Shown here in pieces: positions 1 through 9,542 of a DNA stretch of 64,000 bases; position 1 is the first letter of the stretch, and each line of letters begins with the position of its first letter. The stretch lies in assembly GCF_002115825.1 (NCBI RefSeq), contig NZ_JFJZ01000019.1:23548-87547 (forward strand). The letters run 5' to 3'. The position numbers and the translations under genes were made by a program. The DNA comes from Thalassospira sp. MCCC 1A01428 (lineage in GTDB: Bacteria; Pseudomonadota; Alphaproteobacteria; Rhodospirillales; Thalassospiraceae). Below the pieces are notes generated by a model, which saw nothing but the letters and a program-made list of their open reading frames with translations, did no database searches and was not told the origin of the DNA.

Positions 1-359
1 GCGTTATCCATTGTTTCAGTTCGTCAGCCGAACTGGCACAGCGGGCCTTGAAGATTGGATTTTATATTTCCTGTTCGGGGATAATCACGTTCAATTCGGC
101 CAAGGCCATTCGTGATGCCGTTGCTGATGTTCCGCTGGACCGTTTGATCGTTGAAACGGATTCACCTTATCTGGCACCGGTGCCAAAGCGCGGTAAATCA
201 AACGAACCCTCATTTGTGGCCCATACTGCGGTAAAACTGGCCGAAATTAAAGGCGTCAGCATCGAAGAAATTGCCCGTATCACCACAGATAATTTCTTTA
301 ATCTGTTTACCAAGGCAGACCGTTCACGCCTGGGCGAAACGGGGGCAGGAGAACAGTGA
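1..359 (+). CDS. tatD: TatD family metal-dependent hydrolase, C-terminal part (5' end outside window)
   Basis: The reading frame is open from the first bases of the window (codons in phase with base 3), so the gene begins upstream. The visible part starts with an IHCFSSS-type motif and ends with the TatD signature VETDSPYLAPVPKRGKSN, which holds the late metal-binding aspartate. The family contains divalent-metal-dependent DNases and D-aminoacyl-tRNA deacylases of TIM-barrel fold. The stop overlaps the GTG start of the next gene by 4 bases, so the two are probably translationally coupled. In alphaproteobacteria this pair commonly follows metG; that gene would lie outside the window. Confidence 0.92.
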   Translation, partial: VIHCFSSSAELAQRALKIGFYISCSGIITFNSAKAIRDAVADVPLDRLIVETDSPYLAPVPKRGKSNEPSFVAHTAVKLAEIKGVSIEEIARITTDNFFNLFTKADRSRLGETGAGEQ

Positions 360-1126
360 CGAAAATCACCATCCTTGGCTGCGGATCCTCAAACGGGGTG
401 CCTTCCGTTGGTTTGGGGTGGGGGGCGTGTAACCCGGATAACCTTAAAAACCGGCGTTTACGCAGTTCGATCCTGATTGAAGAAGCCGGGCAGAAAATTC
501 TGGTCGATGTCGGTCCTGATTTTCGTGAACAGGCACTGGCAGCAGATATTAAACATATCGATGCCATCCTGTTTACCCATGCTCATGCCGACCATGTTCA
601 TGGTATTGATGACCTGCGCTGGATCAATGTTGCCATGCATCGGCCAATTGACATTTATGCCTCGGCCGAGACAATTCAAACGCTGGAACAACGGTTTGCC
701 TACGTCTTGCAGCCGTTAGCCGAAGGCGTCGATTTTTATTATAAACCGGTTCTCGTCCCCCATCAGATTGATGGCCACCTTGATATTGGCGGCGTCCCGG
801 TTAAGGTTTTTCCACAGGATCACGGGTTTTGCGAAAGCCTTGGCTTTCGGGTGGGCAATTTTGCCTATTCAACGGATGTGGTGAATTTGCCGGACTATTC
901 GCATCAGTTTTTATACGATCTGGACGTGTGGGTGGTGGATTGCATGCGCCTGACACCACACGCAACCCACGCACATCTGGAAAAGGTGATGGGCTGGGTC
1001 GACAAATTTAAACCCCGGCAAGTTTATTTCACCCATATGAGCATCCAGGTTGACTATGACCAGCTTAACGACATGACGCCAAATCATGTCAGTCCGGCTC
1101 ATGATGGCCTTGTGATTGAAATTTGA
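356..1126 (+). CDS. MBL-fold metallo-hydrolase, PhnP-like
   Basis: A 256-residue metallo-beta-lactamase-fold hydrolase. The metal motif is THAHADH (His75, His77, Asp79, His80), and an N-terminal GCGSSNGVP loop is typical of the PhnP/cyclic phosphodiesterase branch. A late HMSIQVDYD segment supplies another likely ligand. PhnP homologues cleave cyclic nucleotide or cyclic ribosyl phosphates; the substrate here is unknown because no phn genes are nearby. It starts with GTG inside the tatD stop (GTGA overlap), so both are probably one transcription unit. It ends 31 bases from a convergent gene. Confidence 0.85.
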   Translation: MTKITILGCGSSNGVPSVGLGWGACNPDNLKNRRLRSSILIEEAGQKILVDVGPDFREQALAADIKHIDAILFTHAHADHVHGIDDLRWINVAMHRPIDIYASAETIQTLEQRFAYVLQPLAEGVDFYYKPVLVPHQIDGHLDIGGVPVKVFPQDHGFCESLGFRVGNFAYSTDVVNLPDYSHQFLYDLDVWVVDCMRLTPHATHAHLEKVMGWVDKFKPRQVYFTHMSIQVDYDQLNDMTPNHVSPAHDGLVIEI

Positions 1127-1157
1127 TTTATTTTTTAATTTCAATTCATTAACGGCA

Positions 1158-2126
1158 TTATCTCATCCACCGTGCAATCATTTTATGCTGCACATTGGCT
1201 TGGGCAGCCACCCGGTAATAAGACAACATTTCGCGCATCGGGTCTGACAGACGATCAAAACCGGAAATAAAGGCAACCACGATCCCGATGGTTGTTTGCC
1301 CTTCAATAACCAGATATCCCCCGACGATCAAAACAATAAGCGGCGTTGCACCGTTTAAAAAATTGATGATAGCCTTCATGCCAAACTTTAAGACAAAGGT
1401 CATCATCCGGTTGCGATACAGCAAATCGATACGATCGGGCAGGGCGGTTTCATCAAGATCAGTATCATCATGGGGCAACCGTGTCAGATCATCGCTAACA
1501 CGGCGCATGGTGTTTACCCGCCGGGCAATAAGCACATTAATGCGTTTTTGAACCAGCGGGACCAGCAATGCCTGGGGTACCAATGCCGCCAGCCCGATGG
1601 CGGCAACAAGGGGAGCTTTGGAGAACATATACCCCATGCCGAACACCAGCATGGCGGTATTTACAACCGGCTGCGACAAACATTCGCCCACAAAGCCGCC
1701 CAGTTTATCGATTTCCGATCCGATAATTGATATCACCTTGCCGTCTTCCTCGTGGGCGCTGTCACCCTCGTGTTCTTCGTGCAATTGGCTAAGGTGAAGG
1801 CGGTTATAGCGAATGGAGCTTTCACTTAACCAGCCCTGATAGAGACGCAGCAAATATTTGCAAATCCCGTGCAGAATCAGAACCGCGCCATAGGCCCCGG
1901 CTAATTTTAATAACAAATCCAGCTTGCCATCCGATATGGCGTCATCCACCAGTCGGCGTTGCAGTTCAATGGGCAACATGCTGAGCGCCGCGACGACCAC
2001 GGCAAGCAGCGACACCCAAATCTGGTGATAGCCGCTCATGCGCCAGACATAGCGCCACAATGATGATGCGGGTGTTTTATCGCCGGTCAGATCAGGTTTA
2101 CGGGCCGGGATCATTTTTAGGGGCAT
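1158..2126 (-). CDS. Orphan ABC transporter transmembrane-domain protein
   Basis: A 322-residue protein resembling the membrane domain of type I exporter-like ABC proteins. It has hydrophobic helices near residues 35-55, 75-95, 160-200 and 255-290, with a charged linker between them. I see no Walker A, signature or Walker B motif, and no neighbouring ATPase gene, so it is a half-transporter lacking its motor. It lies just downstream of the RND operon but behind a terminator. It may pair with an ATPase encoded elsewhere or be a remnant. The start is uncertain: ATG at 2126 or at 2114, neither with a clear Shine-Dalgarno. Confidence 0.7.
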   Translation of the reverse strand: MPLKMIPARKPDLTGDKTPASSLWRYVWRMSGYHQIWVSLLAVVVAALSMLPIELQRRLVDDAISDGKLDLLLKLAGAYGAVLILHGICKYLLRLYQGWLSESSIRYNRLHLSQLHEEHEGDSAHEEDGKVISIIGSEIDKLGGFVGECLSQPVVNTAMLVFGMGYMFSKAPLVAAIGLAALVPQALLVPLVQKRINVLIARRVNTMRRVSDDLTRLPHDDTDLDETALPDRIDLLYRNRMMTFVLKFGMKAIINFLNGATPLIVLIVGGYLVIEGQTTIGIVVAFISGFDRLSDPMREMLSYYRVAAQANVQHKMIARWMR

Positions 2127-2190
2127 AAAGGGGTGCTCGGTTGGTGGGGAAATTCAAAAATCGGGAAGTAGTAACTTGAGGTTAAACGAA

Positions 2191-2219
2191 AAAAGCCCCC
2201 GAATGATCCGGGGGCTTTT
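2191..2219 (-). terminator. Rho-independent terminator after the RND operon
   Basis: A perfect 11-base-pair stem, AAAAGCCCCCG with CGGGGGCTTTT, closes a short loop. It lies 30 bases beyond the stop of the RND permease gene, with U-rich sequence on the minus strand. The A/T arms make it potentially bidirectional. Confidence 0.85.
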
Positions 2220-2248
2220 CGATGTTTTTGTCACGTTACCGTGAAGGA

Positions 2249-5200
2249 TTAGTCGACCGGATGGGAAACAACCGGAATGTGTTCGTTATCGTGACCATGC
2301 TGGGTCAGCGGACGGTTGCCCGTTAAACGACGCATCATCACATAAAACACAGGTGTCAGGAACAAACCGAACGCCGTAACCCCGATCATGCCGGAAAAGA
2401 CCGCCATACCCATAGCCTGGCGCATTTCAGCACCCGCACCGGTTGACAGCACCAAGGGCACCACACCCATGATAAATGCCATCGACGTCATCAGGATGGG
2501 GCGCAACCGCAACCGACTTGCTTCAATGGCCGCCTGCATTGGCGTCTTGCCACCAAATTCAAGCTCACGGGCAAATTCGACGATCAGGATCGCATTTTTC
2601 GCCGATAGCCCGACAAGCACCATAAGCCCGATTTGCGTAAAGACGTTATTATCACCCCCGGAAAGGTAAAGCCCGGTGAAAGCAGATAATAACCCCATTG
2701 GCACGATCAGAATAATCGCAATTGGCAATGTCAGGCTTTCATACTGGGCTGCAAGAACAAGGAAAACAAGCAGCAGCGCAATCGGAAAAACGATAATTCC
2801 GGTATTGCCCGCCAGAATTTCCTGATAGGTCAGTTCGGTCCATTCATACGAAATACCTTGCGGCAGGGTTTCGTCGGCAATGCGTTGCAAGGCATCCTGC
2901 GCCTGACCCGACGAATATCCGGGGGCCGGGTTGCCGTTAATATCGGCAGACAGAAAACCGTTATAATGCATCGCCCGTTCCGGGCCGAATGTCGGTGTTA
3001 CATTCAGCACAGCTGAAAGCGGCACCATGTCACCGTTTGAGCTACGAACTTCCAGATCACCAATATTGTCTTCATGTGCGCGATACGGGGCATCAGCCTG
3101 AACACGAACACTGTAGGTACGACCGAAAATCGTAAAGTCGTTAACATACATGCTACCAAGATAGATCTGCATGGTTTGCAAGATATCACTCACCGAAACA
3201 CCTAACTGACGGGCTTTGGTCCGGTCAATATCGGCGTAAAGCTGCGGTACGCTAACCTGATAGGTCGAATACATACCGGCAAGTTCAGGCGTCTGATAGG
3301 CTTTTGCCAATAATGCCTTCCGGGCATCATCCAGCGCCTTGTAGCCCAGTGAGGCACGGTCTTCGAGCTGCATTTTAAAGCCACCCGTCGTTCCCAAACC
3401 CTGAACCGGGGGCGGCGGGAAGATAACCGTGAAGGCCTGCGGGATCGAAGCAAATTGCTGGTTCAGCTGACCAGCAATGGCGCCAGCACTTAGACTTGGG
3501 TCTTTACGCTGATCAAACGGCTTAAGGGTGGCAAAAACAATGCCGGAGTTTGAACTGTTGGTAAAACCGTTAATCGACAGGCCAGGAAAAGATACCGCAT
3601 GGTCGACACCAGGATGAGCAAGGGCAATATCACCCATTTTACGAATAACATCTTCGGTACGGTCCAGGGTTGCGCCATCGGGCAACTGGGCAAAACCGAT
3701 CAGATACTGTTTATCCTGTGTTGGCACAAACCCGCGCGGAATTTCACGAAACAGGCCAAATGTCAGGGCGACAAGCCCCAGATACAGCCCCATCATGATG
3801 GTTTTGCGGGTAACGATACCACCAACACCTTTGCTGTAACCGCTTGATCCCTTGTTAAATACCTTGTTGAACCCGCGAAAGAACCAGCCGAGTGCGCCGT
3901 CAAGAATACGGGTAAGCAGGTCTTTGGGTTCATCATGCCCCTTAAGCAACAAAGCGGCCAGGGCAGGGGAAAGAGTAAGCGAGTTAACAGCCGAGATAAC
4001 GGTCGAGATTGCAATAGTCAGGGCAAACTGGCGGTAAAACTGCCCGGTCAGGCCGCTAATAAAGGCCAGCGGAACAAACACGGCCACCAATACCAGGGCA
4101 ATGGCAACAATCGGCCCGGAAACTTCGCGCATGGCCCGGTAAGTTGCCTGGCGTGGCGAAAAGCCCAGTTCGATGTTACGTTCGACGTTCTCAACCACCA
4201 CAATCGCGTCGTCCACCACGATACCGATTGCCAGCACCAGACCAAACAGACTAAGCGCGTTAATTGAAAAGCCAAACAGATACATGACCGCGAACGTACC
4301 GATTACGGAAACCGGCACCGCCAGCACCGGGATCAGGGATGCCCGCCAGGTTTGCAAAAAGACAATCACCACCAGAACAACCAGGACGATGGCTTCAAGC
4401 AAGGTGTGAATGACGGCATCGATGGACGAACGAACGAATTCGGTCGTGTCATAAACGATCCGGTAATCGACCCCTTCGGGCATATAGGTTTTGATTTCTT
4501 TCATCGTTTCGCGAACATTATCGGCGATTTCGATGGCGTTGGAACCGGGGGCTGCGAAAATCCCCATACCAACAGCGTCCTTGTTATCAAGCAGGGCCCG
4601 CAAGGAATAATCAGATGCGCCGATTTCAATCCGCGCCACATCGCGCAGACGTGTCACCGAACCATCAGGATCAGAGCGAATAATGATGTTGCCAAATTCT
4701 TCGGGGTCTTCAAGGCGGCCCTGGGCATTAACCGACAATTGCAAATCAAGGTCCGGCGCAGAAGGCGAAGCCCCGATTACACCAGCTGCGGCCTGAACGT
4801 TTTGCGATCGAATTTCAGCAACCACATCACTGGCCGAAAGGCCTTGTTCCGCAACTTTTTGCGGATCAAGCCAGATCCGCATTGAATAGTCGCCGCCGCC
4901 AAACGCATTCACATCACCAACACCATGAATACGGGCGAGGCGATCCTTGATGTTAAGAATGGCGTAGTTACGCAGATAGTTCATATCGTAACGCCCGTTG
5001 GGCGAAACAAGATGCACAACCATTGTCAGGTCTGGTGAACTTTTGATCGTCGTCACACCCAGACTGCGTACTTCTTCGGGCAGGCGTGGTTCGGCCTGGG
5101 ATACCCGATTTTGAACCAGTTGCTGGGCCTGGTCGGGGTCTGTCCCCAGGGCAAATGTCACCGTCAGGGTCATCAGGCCATCAGTTGTTGCCTGGCTGCT

Positions 5201-5440
5201 CATATACAGCATGCCTTCGACACCATTAATGGCTTCTTCAAGCGGTGTTGCGACACTTTCAGCAACGACCTTGGGGTTGGCGCCGGGATAGTTGGCACGC
5301 ACCACTACCGATGGCGGTACGACCTCGGGATATTCTGACACTGGCAACAGCGGAATGGAAATAACCCCACCCAACAGGATAAGCAGTGACAGCACCGCCG
5401 CGAAAATCGGGCGATCAATAAAGAATTTGGAAATGTTCAT
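2249..5440 (-). CDS. RND multidrug efflux permease (HAE1/AcrB-MexB type)
   Basis: A 1063-residue inner-membrane proton-drug antiporter of AcrB/MexB length. The N-terminus MNISKFFIDRPIFA is the classical RND start. The proton-relay Asp-Asp pair lies in GIVVDDAIVVVENVER (TM4), and the relay lysine in GLSAKNAILIVEFA (TM10). Two large periplasmic loops separate the two six-helix halves. It should form a trimer and take amphiphilic compounds from the periplasm and inner membrane. It follows the adaptor gene by 24 bases in one operon. No outer-membrane channel or local regulator gene is present, so it probably uses a TolC-like protein from elsewhere. The substrate range cannot be read from sequence. 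Confidence 0.95.
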   Translation of the reverse strand: MNISKFFIDRPIFAAVLSLLILLGGVISIPLLPVSEYPEVVPPSVVVRANYPGANPKVVAESVATPLEEAINGVEGMLYMSSQATTDGLMTLTVTFALGTDPDQAQQLVQNRVSQAEPRLPEEVRSLGVTTIKSSPDLTMVVHLVSPNGRYDMNYLRNYAILNIKDRLARIHGVGDVNAFGGGDYSMRIWLDPQKVAEQGLSASDVVAEIRSQNVQAAAGVIGASPSAPDLDLQLSVNAQGRLEDPEEFGNIIIRSDPDGSVTRLRDVARIEIGASDYSLRALLDNKDAVGMGIFAAPGSNAIEIADNVRETMKEIKTYMPEGVDYRIVYDTTEFVRSSIDAVIHTLLEAIVLVVLVVIVFLQTWRASLIPVLAVPVSVIGTFAVMYLFGFSINALSLFGLVLAIGIVVDDAIVVVENVERNIELGFSPRQATYRAMREVSGPIVAIALVLVAVFVPLAFISGLTGQFYRQFALTIAISTVISAVNSLTLSPALAALLLKGHDEPKDLLTRILDGALGWFFRGFNKVFNKGSSGYSKGVGGIVTRKTIMMGLYLGLVALTFGLFREIPRGFVPTQDKQYLIGFAQLPDGATLDRTEDVIRKMGDIALAHPGVDHAVSFPGLSINGFTNSSNSGIVFATLKPFDQRKDPSLSAGAIAGQLNQQFASIPQAFTVIFPPPPVQGLGTTGGFKMQLEDRASLGYKALDDARKALLAKAYQTPELAGMYSTYQVSVPQLYADIDRTKARQLGVSVSDILQTMQIYLGSMYVNDFTIFGRTYSVRVQADAPYRAHEDNIGDLEVRSSNGDMVPLSAVLNVTPTFGPERAMHYNGFLSADINGNPAPGYSSGQAQDALQRIADETLPQGISYEWTELTYQEILAGNTGIIVFPIALLLVFLVLAAQYESLTLPIAIILIVPMGLLSAFTGLYLSGGDNNVFTQIGLMVLVGLSAKNAILIVEFARELEFGGKTPMQAAIEASRLRLRPILMTSMAFIMGVVPLVLSTGAGAEMRQAMGMAVFSGMIGVTAFGLFLTPVFYVMMRRLTGNRPLTQHGHDNEHIPVVSHPVD

Positions 5441-5464
5441 TGTGCTTGTGTCCCCCGGCCCTGA

Positions 5465-6694
5465 TTAAGAGCGGGAATCTCCCTTGGCGTCGCCACTTGC
5501 ATCGACCATGGACCGACGATCCATCGAGACAACTTCAGGGGCAACGGTCATTCCTGGGCGAATGTGTTGCAGACCTTCAACAACAATACGTTCGCCGTCG
5601 GTCAGGCCTTTGGTTACAATCCGCATTCCGTTCTGTTCGCCACCGAGGCTGATTTCACGGTACTCGACAACATTTTCCGGGTTCACAACCAAGACATACT
5701 TTTTGTCCTGATCAGTGCCAACAGCACGTTCTGCGACCATAATGGCACTGCCGGCACTGGCCTGGCCCAATTCGATACGGGCAAACTGCCCTGGAACCAG
5801 ACGGCCATTTTTATTGTCAAACACGGCCTGTACGCGGATCGTGCCACTGCGTGGATTGAATTCATTATCAATCATTTGCACGTGACCCTTAATCGTATCA
5901 GGGCCAATAAAATCACTGTTAAGCTGAACCGGAATCTGATGAACAGTATCAACTGACGGCTCACCGGTTTGATGCATGGCCAGTAGTAAAGCCTGTTCGT
6001 TTACATCAAAAGTCGCGTAAATCGGGTCAACAGAAACAATCGTAGTCAGGATTTCGGAATTGGCTCCTGCCGCAACGAGGTTGCCCGGCGTCAAACGAAT
6101 ATCGCCAACCCGACCGGAAATAGGGGCACGAATTTCAGTATAGCCAAGGTTCAACTTGGCTGACCGTAACTGAGCCTGCGCCGAGCGCAGATCGGCCTCG
6201 GCATTCTGTTTGGTTTCCTGGCGCTGATCCAGTACCGAGCGGGTAATAACCCGGGTTTTCCAAAGCTCGTTACCACGGTCAAGCTCGGTTGTTGCCAGCT
6301 TCAGACGTGACTGCGCCGAAAATACCTGTGCTTCAACACGGGCGACTTCAGTTTCAAACGGGGCGGGATCAATTGTAAATAACAGATCGCCTGCCTTAAC
6401 CAACTCGCCTTCGCGGAAATGAACGGCGTCAATCGCCCCGGCAACACGCGGGCGAATTTCCACCCGGTCAATTGCTTCAAGTCGGCCAGAAAAGCTCGAC
6501 CAGCGGGTGATTTTCTGATTATGAATTTCAGCAACCGAGGCTGGTACGGCAGCAGGGGCCGCCGCCGCAGCAGGAGCTTCTTGCTGTTCTTCAGCATGAA
6601 TAAAAGGTACGGGAACCAACCCGGTCGCACCCGCGGCGACAAACGCAATCGCGACGGCGCCAACCGCATATCTTAATCTGGATTTCGATGACAT
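5465..6694 (-). CDS. RND efflux periplasmic adaptor subunit (AcrA/MexA type)
   Basis: Membrane-fusion protein linking the RND pump to an outer-membrane channel. I place the start at ATG 6694, which has GGAGAG five bases upstream, rather than at the longer frame opening at 6748. The N-terminus has a basic segment and a hydrophobic stretch ending in an Ala-rich signal-like region. Then come a biotinyl-lipoyl-like half (GDLLFTIDPAPFETEV), a coiled-coil hairpin near residues 100-170, the second lipoyl half (IRAPISGRVGDIRLTPG) and beta-barrel/membrane-proximal domains. The protein is 409 residues long. It is first in the operon with the permease. Confidence 0.93.
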   Translation of the reverse strand: MSSKSRLRYAVGAVAIAFVAAGATGLVPVPFIHAEEQQEAPAAAAAPAAVPASVAEIHNQKITRWSSFSGRLEAIDRVEIRPRVAGAIDAVHFREGELVKAGDLLFTIDPAPFETEVARVEAQVFSAQSRLKLATTELDRGNELWKTRVITRSVLDQRQETKQNAEADLRSAQAQLRSAKLNLGYTEIRAPISGRVGDIRLTPGNLVAAGANSEILTTIVSVDPIYATFDVNEQALLLAMHQTGEPSVDTVHQIPVQLNSDFIGPDTIKGHVQMIDNEFNPRSGTIRVQAVFDNKNGRLVPGQFARIELGQASAGSAIMVAERAVGTDQDKKYVLVVNPENVVEYREISLGGEQNGMRIVTKGLTDGERIVVEGLQHIRPGMTVAPEVVSMDRRSMVDASGDAKGDSRS

Positions 6695-7190
6695 CACGTC
6701 TCTCCGTATTTCCAATGGGCATTTTGCAATGCAACTTTGTTGCGACAATATGCGCGTGGTTCAGATTGCAATAGACGGCAATTCCAACACTTAGCGTTCC
6801 AGAATAAGAACGAACCTAATTTGCAGCGACAGATCAACAGATCAGTCCGTTTAAAAAACGAGCTTTAAAATGACGCGCTGCAATGTAATGGATGGGAATT
6901 CCCGCTGTCGCAAACTGGGATATTGAGGAAAAATATAAGGGGCGATGCCATATATCAGGTAGACTGATCGTCTTGGTTTTTTGCACAATCGCGCAAATTT
7001 TTGGCAATGCAGCAAAAATTTTAGCTCTTCTGAAACATGATCGTTCCATTTGAGCCGACATAGAAACGTGACCAGGAATGAATTTTGGCCAATTGGCAGA
7101 ACACGGGACAAAATGCATTGCCGGTCAAGTTTCGCCAATCCAGCAAGAGATGACAGCGAGGGCAAAACTGCCCTCGCATCAAATCACCGA
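6695..7190. other. Intergenic region upstream of the RND operon
   Basis: This 496-base A+T-richer stretch lies between the RND adaptor start and the stop of the GH64-like gene. It should hold the RND operon promoter. Overlapping inverted repeats sit at 6724-6743 (TTGCA/TGCAA around one base, then GCAAC/GTTGC), and a perfect GGGAATTCCC palindrome lies at 6894-6903. Two minus-strand open frames of 95-104 codons are present, but they overlap each other and lack recognisable protein features. Confidence 0.5.
7156..7177 (-). terminator. Hairpin downstream of the GH64-like gene
   Basis: A perfect 9-base-pair stem, GCGAGGGCA with TGCCCTCGC, closes an AAAC loop 13 bases beyond the stop of the minus-strand gene ending at 7191. 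No U-run follows on the minus strand, so it may stabilise the message or act with Rho instead of being a classical intrinsic terminator. Confidence 0.5.
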
Positions 7191-9542
7191 TTACGATAAC
7201 GGCATTATATCAATGGTGATGGTTTTAGGCAGGGCCGTACCATAATTAATATTGGTCGAAAAATTGCCCTGATCGTCAAAGGGATAACCGTAAACCAGCC
7301 CGTTCAGACTAATGCCAGTCGCTAAATTGTGGCTCCAGTTTTGATGGAGAAATGCCGAATAGAAATTTGATTTTACAGAATTATCTTCTATCCATCCCGG
7401 ATAAAAAACAAAAGGGGCACCCGTTGTTGGCTGTGCAACCTTGCTGTTTTTATCGGTAAAGGTCACAGCCGGAGCCTCGGCACTATTATTGTCAACTGAT
7501 CCAATCAGGATACATTCGCCATCAGTACCCTGACGATAAATATTGGCAGCCTTATATAAAGCCGGTGATTGCGGCGACCATGTTAACGTCACATTTGCTG
7601 AGGTATCCAGGGTGATGCTTTGTGACCACGATAAAGCCGTTTCAGCACCATTTTGCAAAACACCAGACAGAAAATAACTGTAAGTTCCAGCCGGTAAGAG
7701 TTTGTTATCAGGGTCATTCTGGACAACACTGGCGGCAGCTTTGAATTGATAAAAGCTGATATATTGCAAGGGACCAAGCGCAAAACCGTACCCGGTTGCC
7801 ATGCCGCGGTTAAACGCCGATACAACAACATTTTCCAACGCGGGCAGGGCGATAGACGACAAACCGGGAAAATCCGCATTTTGTGCTATGGCATCTGCAT
7901 CGGTTAAGGATGAAAAAACGCCGGTACATCCAAAAACCATCGCCGATGCTGTCCATGAAGAGTTGGTTAGCCATGATGGCACATGGGGCACAGCATAAAC
8001 CGAGCCGCTGACGGGCAGCGTAATCTGCGTCAGGTCCGTATTTTCAACAAAATAGGGGAAATAAATGTGAACGACAGCTCCCTGATATTCCCCCGCCTGA
8101 AGTGTCTGTTTTGTGGTCAGGCTGGTTTGCGACAAGTCGTTCACATCATAGGCGTTACCAACCAGCTGCAATGCCAGATAGGTTTGTGTCCCGTCACCCC
8201 ATTGCCATGCAAGATCAATCGTTTTGGTGGCGCCCGTTTCATCGATAAATGACAGATTAAGGATTTGTGCCCCCTGTTTGGGGGTAACCGTTACAACCTT
8301 TCCCATCCATAACGTTCCATGACTTCCCACTTCTTGCGCATATTGATGAAACGAAAAGACAGATGACTGATAATGGTCGAAAAATTGCTGTAACGGTGCA
8401 TCAAACCATGTTGATAACGCATTAAATCCGTAAGAAGAGGTTACAGGAGCAGACTTGGTAATGCTGACCGAATCATCGAAAAAACAAAACCCGGGCTGGG
8501 CGTTCCATTCATCAATCGACATGGAAGTTACCAATCCGAAATTCTGCAACGACGGTGAAACAGGTATGGTTCCGCCCGCCGATACCGGTGCGACAGAAGC
8601 ACGATAAAGGTTAATACCGGTCGCGTTTTTATTGACCGGAATATATTTCGACGGCGTCCCTTCAATCTGCCATCCGATATTAATGCCTTTTGCCTGCGCC
8701 GCCCCGGTTTTGCCAAGTAAAAACCCGCCGAAAACAGCAGGAGAGACGGCAGTTTCGCCAGATGGGGAGGTTTCAGCTACCGCATAAAAATAACTATGTG
8801 CGGTAAATGGATTGTCGGCTACCGGCACCCCGGTCGGGGCAAGATAAGATGGTGGCACAGGTGGGCTAACAGCTTTCAATATATCCTGAGGGGCCGTTAA
8901 CGGCCCGGAAGCAGACCCCAGGCAGTCGGAAAATGGAGATTGTTCAGGGAATTGTGCCTTAAAACGCCCCATCAATTCCGAGGTCGAAATGGGTGAACCA
9001 ACTTTGCCCAGTGGATATGGCGCAGAAGGAGAACTGGTAACTGTAAAGGTAAAACTGACTTGATCAATATTGGAAATATCGACATCAAGCGTCGCGCTTT
9101 CGGTCGCTGTTGCAGTATTATAGCTTAGCTCAAAGATACCATAAACATCGGACGGGTTCGTTGCCGGTGTTGGTACAGCAGGTTTTCCATTTGTAACTGC
9201 CACACCGCTAGACGGGCCGATGAACATAACAACGATGCCCGATATAATATTTTGATCCGTTGGCAAGGAAACAGACACCACATTGTGCCCGGTCGATAGG
9301 ACTGGCGTATTCAGACAGACGACATTTTTACCGGTCGAGGACGCGCCAAAATCAGCATAGGCCCCGGTTTGTGCATCCCAATAGAACCATTTATCACCCT
9401 TGGCAGCAGTCTTGCCAAAAATGGCATATGAAAACCCGGCAGATACGACTGATGCAGGTATCGAAAACTTCATTTCGGGAAATTGCGGTGCCAGGGCTGC
9501 AATCCCTGACGGTACAGATGACGACGGCTTTTTTTGATCCAT
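7191..9542 (-). CDS. GH64/thaumatin-like beta-1,3-glucanase family protein with two inserted FN3-like modules
   Basis: A 783-residue protein starting at ATG 9542 behind a GGAG site. The N-terminal 200 residues resemble the barrel of GH64 beta-1,3-glucanases: a VYGIFELSY strand (Glu138) and a later NIDQVSFTF strand (Asp160) sit where the family has its catalytic acids. Other GH64-like pieces are WFDAPLQQFFDHYQ near 379-392 and YGYPFDDQGNF near the C-terminus. Two similar modules interrupt the fold at about 235-370 and in the last third. Each has a SYF strand, GETA(V/L)S, NIYR or INLYR, and an F-x-D-x-S turn, like FN3-type domains. No signal peptide is visible, so export and glucanase activity are both inferred. 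It is an isolated gene. Confidence 0.6.
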   Translation of the reverse strand: MDQKKPSSSVPSGIAALAPQFPEMKFSIPASVVSAGFSYAIFGKTAAKGDKWFYWDAQTGAYADFGASSTGKNVVCLNTPVLSTGHNVVSVSLPTDQNIISGIVVMFIGPSSGVAVTNGKPAVPTPATNPSDVYGIFELSYNTATATESATLDVDISNIDQVSFTFTVTSSPSAPYPLGKVGSPISTSELMGRFKAQFPEQSPFSDCLGSASGPLTAPQDILKAVSPPVPPSYLAPTGVPVADNPFTAHSYFYAVAETSPSGETAVSPAVFGGFLLGKTGAAQAKGINIGWQIEGTPSKYIPVNKNATGINLYRASVAPVSAGGTIPVSPSLQNFGLVTSMSIDEWNAQPGFCFFDDSVSITKSAPVTSSYGFNALSTWFDAPLQQFFDHYQSSVFSFHQYAQEVGSHGTLWMGKVVTVTPKQGAQILNLSFIDETGATKTIDLAWQWGDGTQTYLALQLVGNAYDVNDLSQTSLTTKQTLQAGEYQGAVVHIYFPYFVENTDLTQITLPVSGSVYAVPHVPSWLTNSSWTASAMVFGCTGVFSSLTDADAIAQNADFPGLSSIALPALENVVVSAFNRGMATGYGFALGPLQYISFYQFKAAASVVQNDPDNKLLPAGTYSYFLSGVLQNGAETALSWSQSITLDTSANVTLTWSPQSPALYKAANIYRQGTDGECILIGSVDNNSAEAPAVTFTDKNSKVAQPTTGAPFVFYPGWIEDNSVKSNFYSAFLHQNWSHNLATGISLNGLVYGYPFDDQGNFSTNINYGTALPKTITIDIMPLS

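Noticed and set aside
4352..4885. 177-codon frame antisense to the RND permease
   Set aside because: It lies wholly inside a clear RND gene and has no recognisable motif.
6834..7165. Two overlapping minus-strand frames of about 95-104 codons
   Set aside because: They overlap each other in different frames, sit in a promoter-like gap and resemble no protein family.
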